From the NCBI RefSeq assembly GCF_023699475.1, contig NZ_JALXFV010000007.1, positions 6,614-46,804 of the forward strand: 40,191 bases of DNA, written 5' to 3'. Below the pieces are notes generated by a model that was given only the letters and a program-made list of their open reading frames with translations, did no database searches and was not told where the DNA came from. Shown in pieces: positions 38,827 to 40,191 of the stretch (the first letter of the stretch is position 1; every line of letters begins with the position of its first letter). The position numbers and the translations under genes were made by a program. This DNA is from Halomarina rubra. Lineage in GTDB: Archaea; Halobacteriota; Halobacteria; Halobacteriales; Haloarculaceae.

Positions 38827-39323
38827 GGTTCGAATCGCTACCTGACCATTCGGCTTGCCACTTGTAGGTCTTCCCCCAATACAGTGAGCCTCGATACGGT
38901 CGAATTCCCACGATTTCCGAGACGTTCGCCCCGATTCGAGGCGTCCGAGCGCCGCTCGACCTCGCGGTTAGCCACCTCTTACTCGCCGGTCGGCGATGGT
39001 TATGGGGGTCATACGACGCTGCTCGCGCCCGTTACGTCGCGATTCGTCCCCGGTCGACGGGGTCCGCGCGTGGCCGAGGGTGGGTGCCGCCCATCGTCCA
39101 CCGGCCGGTCACTGAGTCGATTGCGTGGCTGTTCGGCCGTCGAACAGGTGGTCGCTGGTCCTCGGGGACAGCGAGGAGGTCTCTGAATTTGGCCCTGCGC
39201 GCTCGCGGGTGCGCGCGGTGTAGAGCAGAGTCAGATTCGAAACGGGAATCGGAGACGGTCCGGTCAGAGCGAGACGCGGGCGAGAAACTGCGAACTCGGA
39301 GAACGACCGGGAAGCTGGTTCGA
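38827..39323. other. Intergenic region with clustered hairpins
   Basis: No ORF in this 497-bp gap looks real. A TATA-like GGTTATGGG lies at 38998-39006. Downstream are four hairpins: CCCCG/CGGGG (39048-39062), CTGTTCG/CGAACAG (39129-39147), CGCTG.TCC/GGACAGCG (39153-39173) and GCGCGC/GCGCGC (39197-39216). These may form a small structured RNA or be chance in GC-rich DNA. Confidence 0.4.
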
Positions 39324-40191
39324 TTACTTGCGGTATCGTTTGGCGGCGATACTCAGACGGTTGTAGCCCTGCGAGGCGACGTAAGTTCCCGCCGTCGAGA
39401 CGAACTTCGCTGGGTTGGTAGCGAACCGCTCGATGTACCGACTCCCTCTGGTGAACGTCTCGGCGACGAAGCCCGGACGGACCATCTCGTTGGTCTCGAA
39501 GCAGTACACCGGCCGCTTCGCGCGTTCGGCGAGTTTCCCGGCCAACCGCTCGTCGCTCTCGACGAACAGGGTCGCGTCCGTCGAACTGTAGACGTCAGCC
39601 TTGAACGCGACGTGTGCGCTGTCGTCACCGCGCCCGGAGACGTCGCCCGCGCCCGCCATCACGAGTTCGTCGTACTCGATGTCGTGGTCCGCGAGCCACT
39701 GTTCGGTCTCGGGCCGGTACCGCTCGGCGCGGGTGGTGACGATCCAGCCGATTCGTTCGCTGGGGATGATGCGTGGCTCGACGGTTCGGATGTACTCTCG
39801 GTAGTCCGCTCCTCCGTCGTCCTCTTCTGGTGTCGGGTCACGACACAGTACGCCTTCGAGGTCGAAACAGGAACTCGTCACGATGGGGTGGTGCATCAGG
39901 TTCCACTCGAACACGCGCGGGAGCGTGACGACCTCCCCCCAGTAGTCGACGAAGTTGTGACCGCGCTGCGAGATGAACACCGCGGCGTACTCCAACTCGA
40001 ACGGAAGGTCCTCCTCGTCGAGTCGCTCTTTGGTCTCCGTCATCGCTGCCCCCGAGTTGACCGAGTCGTCCAGCACCAACACCCGGTCGACGTCTTCGAA
40101 CGAGTCGATGCCGTCGTACCGGTGGCCCGTCTGCAGCAGTCGCCCCTCGCAAAGACCGTCGATGTCCGTCATCGGGCGGTCGAGATACAGA
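39324..40191 (-). CDS. Phosphoribosyltransferase-like protein with HAD-like C-terminus, N-terminus beyond the window
   Basis: The gene is partial: reading on the minus strand the frame is already open at the right edge (LYLDRPMTDIDGLCEGRLL), and the ATG at 40172 lies in the middle of a conserved segment, so the true start is to the right. The visible part, about 288 residues, has the PRPP-binding motif RVLVLDDSVNSGAAMTETKE of type I phosphoribosyltransferases, a link region, and a second half with SSCFDLEGVLCRDPTPEED, GWIVTTRAERYRPETEQWLA and LFVESDERLAGKLAE, the motif set of a HAD-like phosphatase domain (DLEGVLC replacing DxDGTL). Similar PRTase-HAD proteins occur near surface-polysaccharide genes. 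Function is unknown. Confidence 0.8.
   Translation of the reverse strand, partial: LYLDRPMTDIDGLCEGRLLQTGHRYDGIDSFEDVDRVLVLDDSVNSGAAMTETKERLDEEDLPFELEYAAVFISQRGHNFVDYWGEVVTLPRVFEWNLMHHPIVTSSCFDLEGVLCRDPTPEEDDGGADYREYIRTVEPRIIPSERIGWIVTTRAERYRPETEQWLADHDIEYDELVMAGAGDVSGRGDDSAHVAFKADVYSSTDATLFVESDERLAGKLAERAKRPVYCFETNEMVRPGFVAETFTRGSRYIERFATNPAKFVSTAGTYVASQGYNRLSIAAKRYRK

Noticed and set aside
38820-38840. T-arm-like GGTTCGAATC suggesting a tRNA
   Set aside because: The flanks do not pair as a T-stem and no D-arm, anticodon arm or acceptor stem is present; it overlaps the start of tatA.

Overview
The window is GC-rich (roughly two thirds G+C by eye) chromosomal DNA of a haloarchaeon (class Halobacteria; genus not determinable from here). 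Evidence for this: very acidic proteomes, bacterio-opsin-activator (Bat) type HTH regulators, an Orc1/Cdc6 initiator beside origin repeats, a rod-determining factor (RdfA) next to an archaeal SMC-like protein, Tat-dependent lipoproteins, and TATA boxes about 25-35 nt before start codons, so that many mRNAs look leaderless. Overlapping stop/start codons (ATGA, GTGA, TGATG) tie several operons together. I see no rRNA, tRNA, CRISPR array or insertion sequence.

Layout. (1) 0.1-4.3 kb: a Bat-type HTH regulator, a group I truncated haemoglobin, and a large receiver-PAS-PAS-GAF-GAF-Bat-HTH sensor regulator whose receiver has lost its phospho-acceptor. (2) 4.4-8.7 kb: a 47-residue rubrerythrin-like zinc microprotein 3 nt ahead of glutamate dehydrogenase, then a large phosphotransferase with the domain order of rifampicin phosphotransferase rather than PEP synthase. 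(3) 8.7-12.3 kb: a Tat lipoprotein with a SecD-P1-like domain, divergent from rdfA and an SMC-related ATPase, both concerned with cell shape or chromosome organisation. (4) 12.5-24.6 kb: an acyl-CoA oriented metabolic island: FabL-like SDR with EthD-family protein, thiolase with its OB-fold/Zn-ribbon partner, acyl-CoA synthetase, a 3-hydroxyacyl-CoA dehydrogenase/enoyl-CoA hydratase fusion, a cytochrome P450, a Na+/solute symporter with a small membrane partner, an Lrp/AsnC regulator and a second SDR. Together they could import, activate and beta-oxidise a carboxylic acid, although no acyl-CoA dehydrogenase is present.

(5) 24.6-27.2 kb: a replication origin. One inverted and six direct origin recognition boxes flank an AT-rich stretch with ATATAAAA-like sequence, and orc1/cdc6 follows immediately; the last box abuts its TATA box. 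Next is a small haloarchaeal protein gene whose TATA box sits between perfect 11-bp inverted arms. (6) 27.8-34.9 kb: a six-gene minus-strand operon-like set for a BMP-family ABC importer (lipoprotein, double ATPase, two permeases) followed by a xylose-isomerase-like TIM barrel protein and a Gfo/Idh/MocA oxidoreductase, suggesting uptake and oxidation or isomerisation of a sugar, cyclitol or nucleoside.

(7) 35.1-40.2 kb: a rhodanese-metallo-beta-lactamase sulfur enzyme, a 27-residue leaderless ORF coupled to an unrecognised acidic protein, a membrane-anchored SMP-30-like beta-propeller, TatA, a 500-bp non-coding stretch with clustered hairpins, and a phosphoribosyltransferase-like gene that runs off the right edge.

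The most interesting items are the origin with its unusual box sequence and initiator-promoter overlap, several near-perfect inverted repeats placed exactly around TATA boxes or start sites, an 11-bp seven-unit tandem array, the leaderless 27-codon ORF, and the rifampicin-phosphotransferase-like enzyme in an archaeon.
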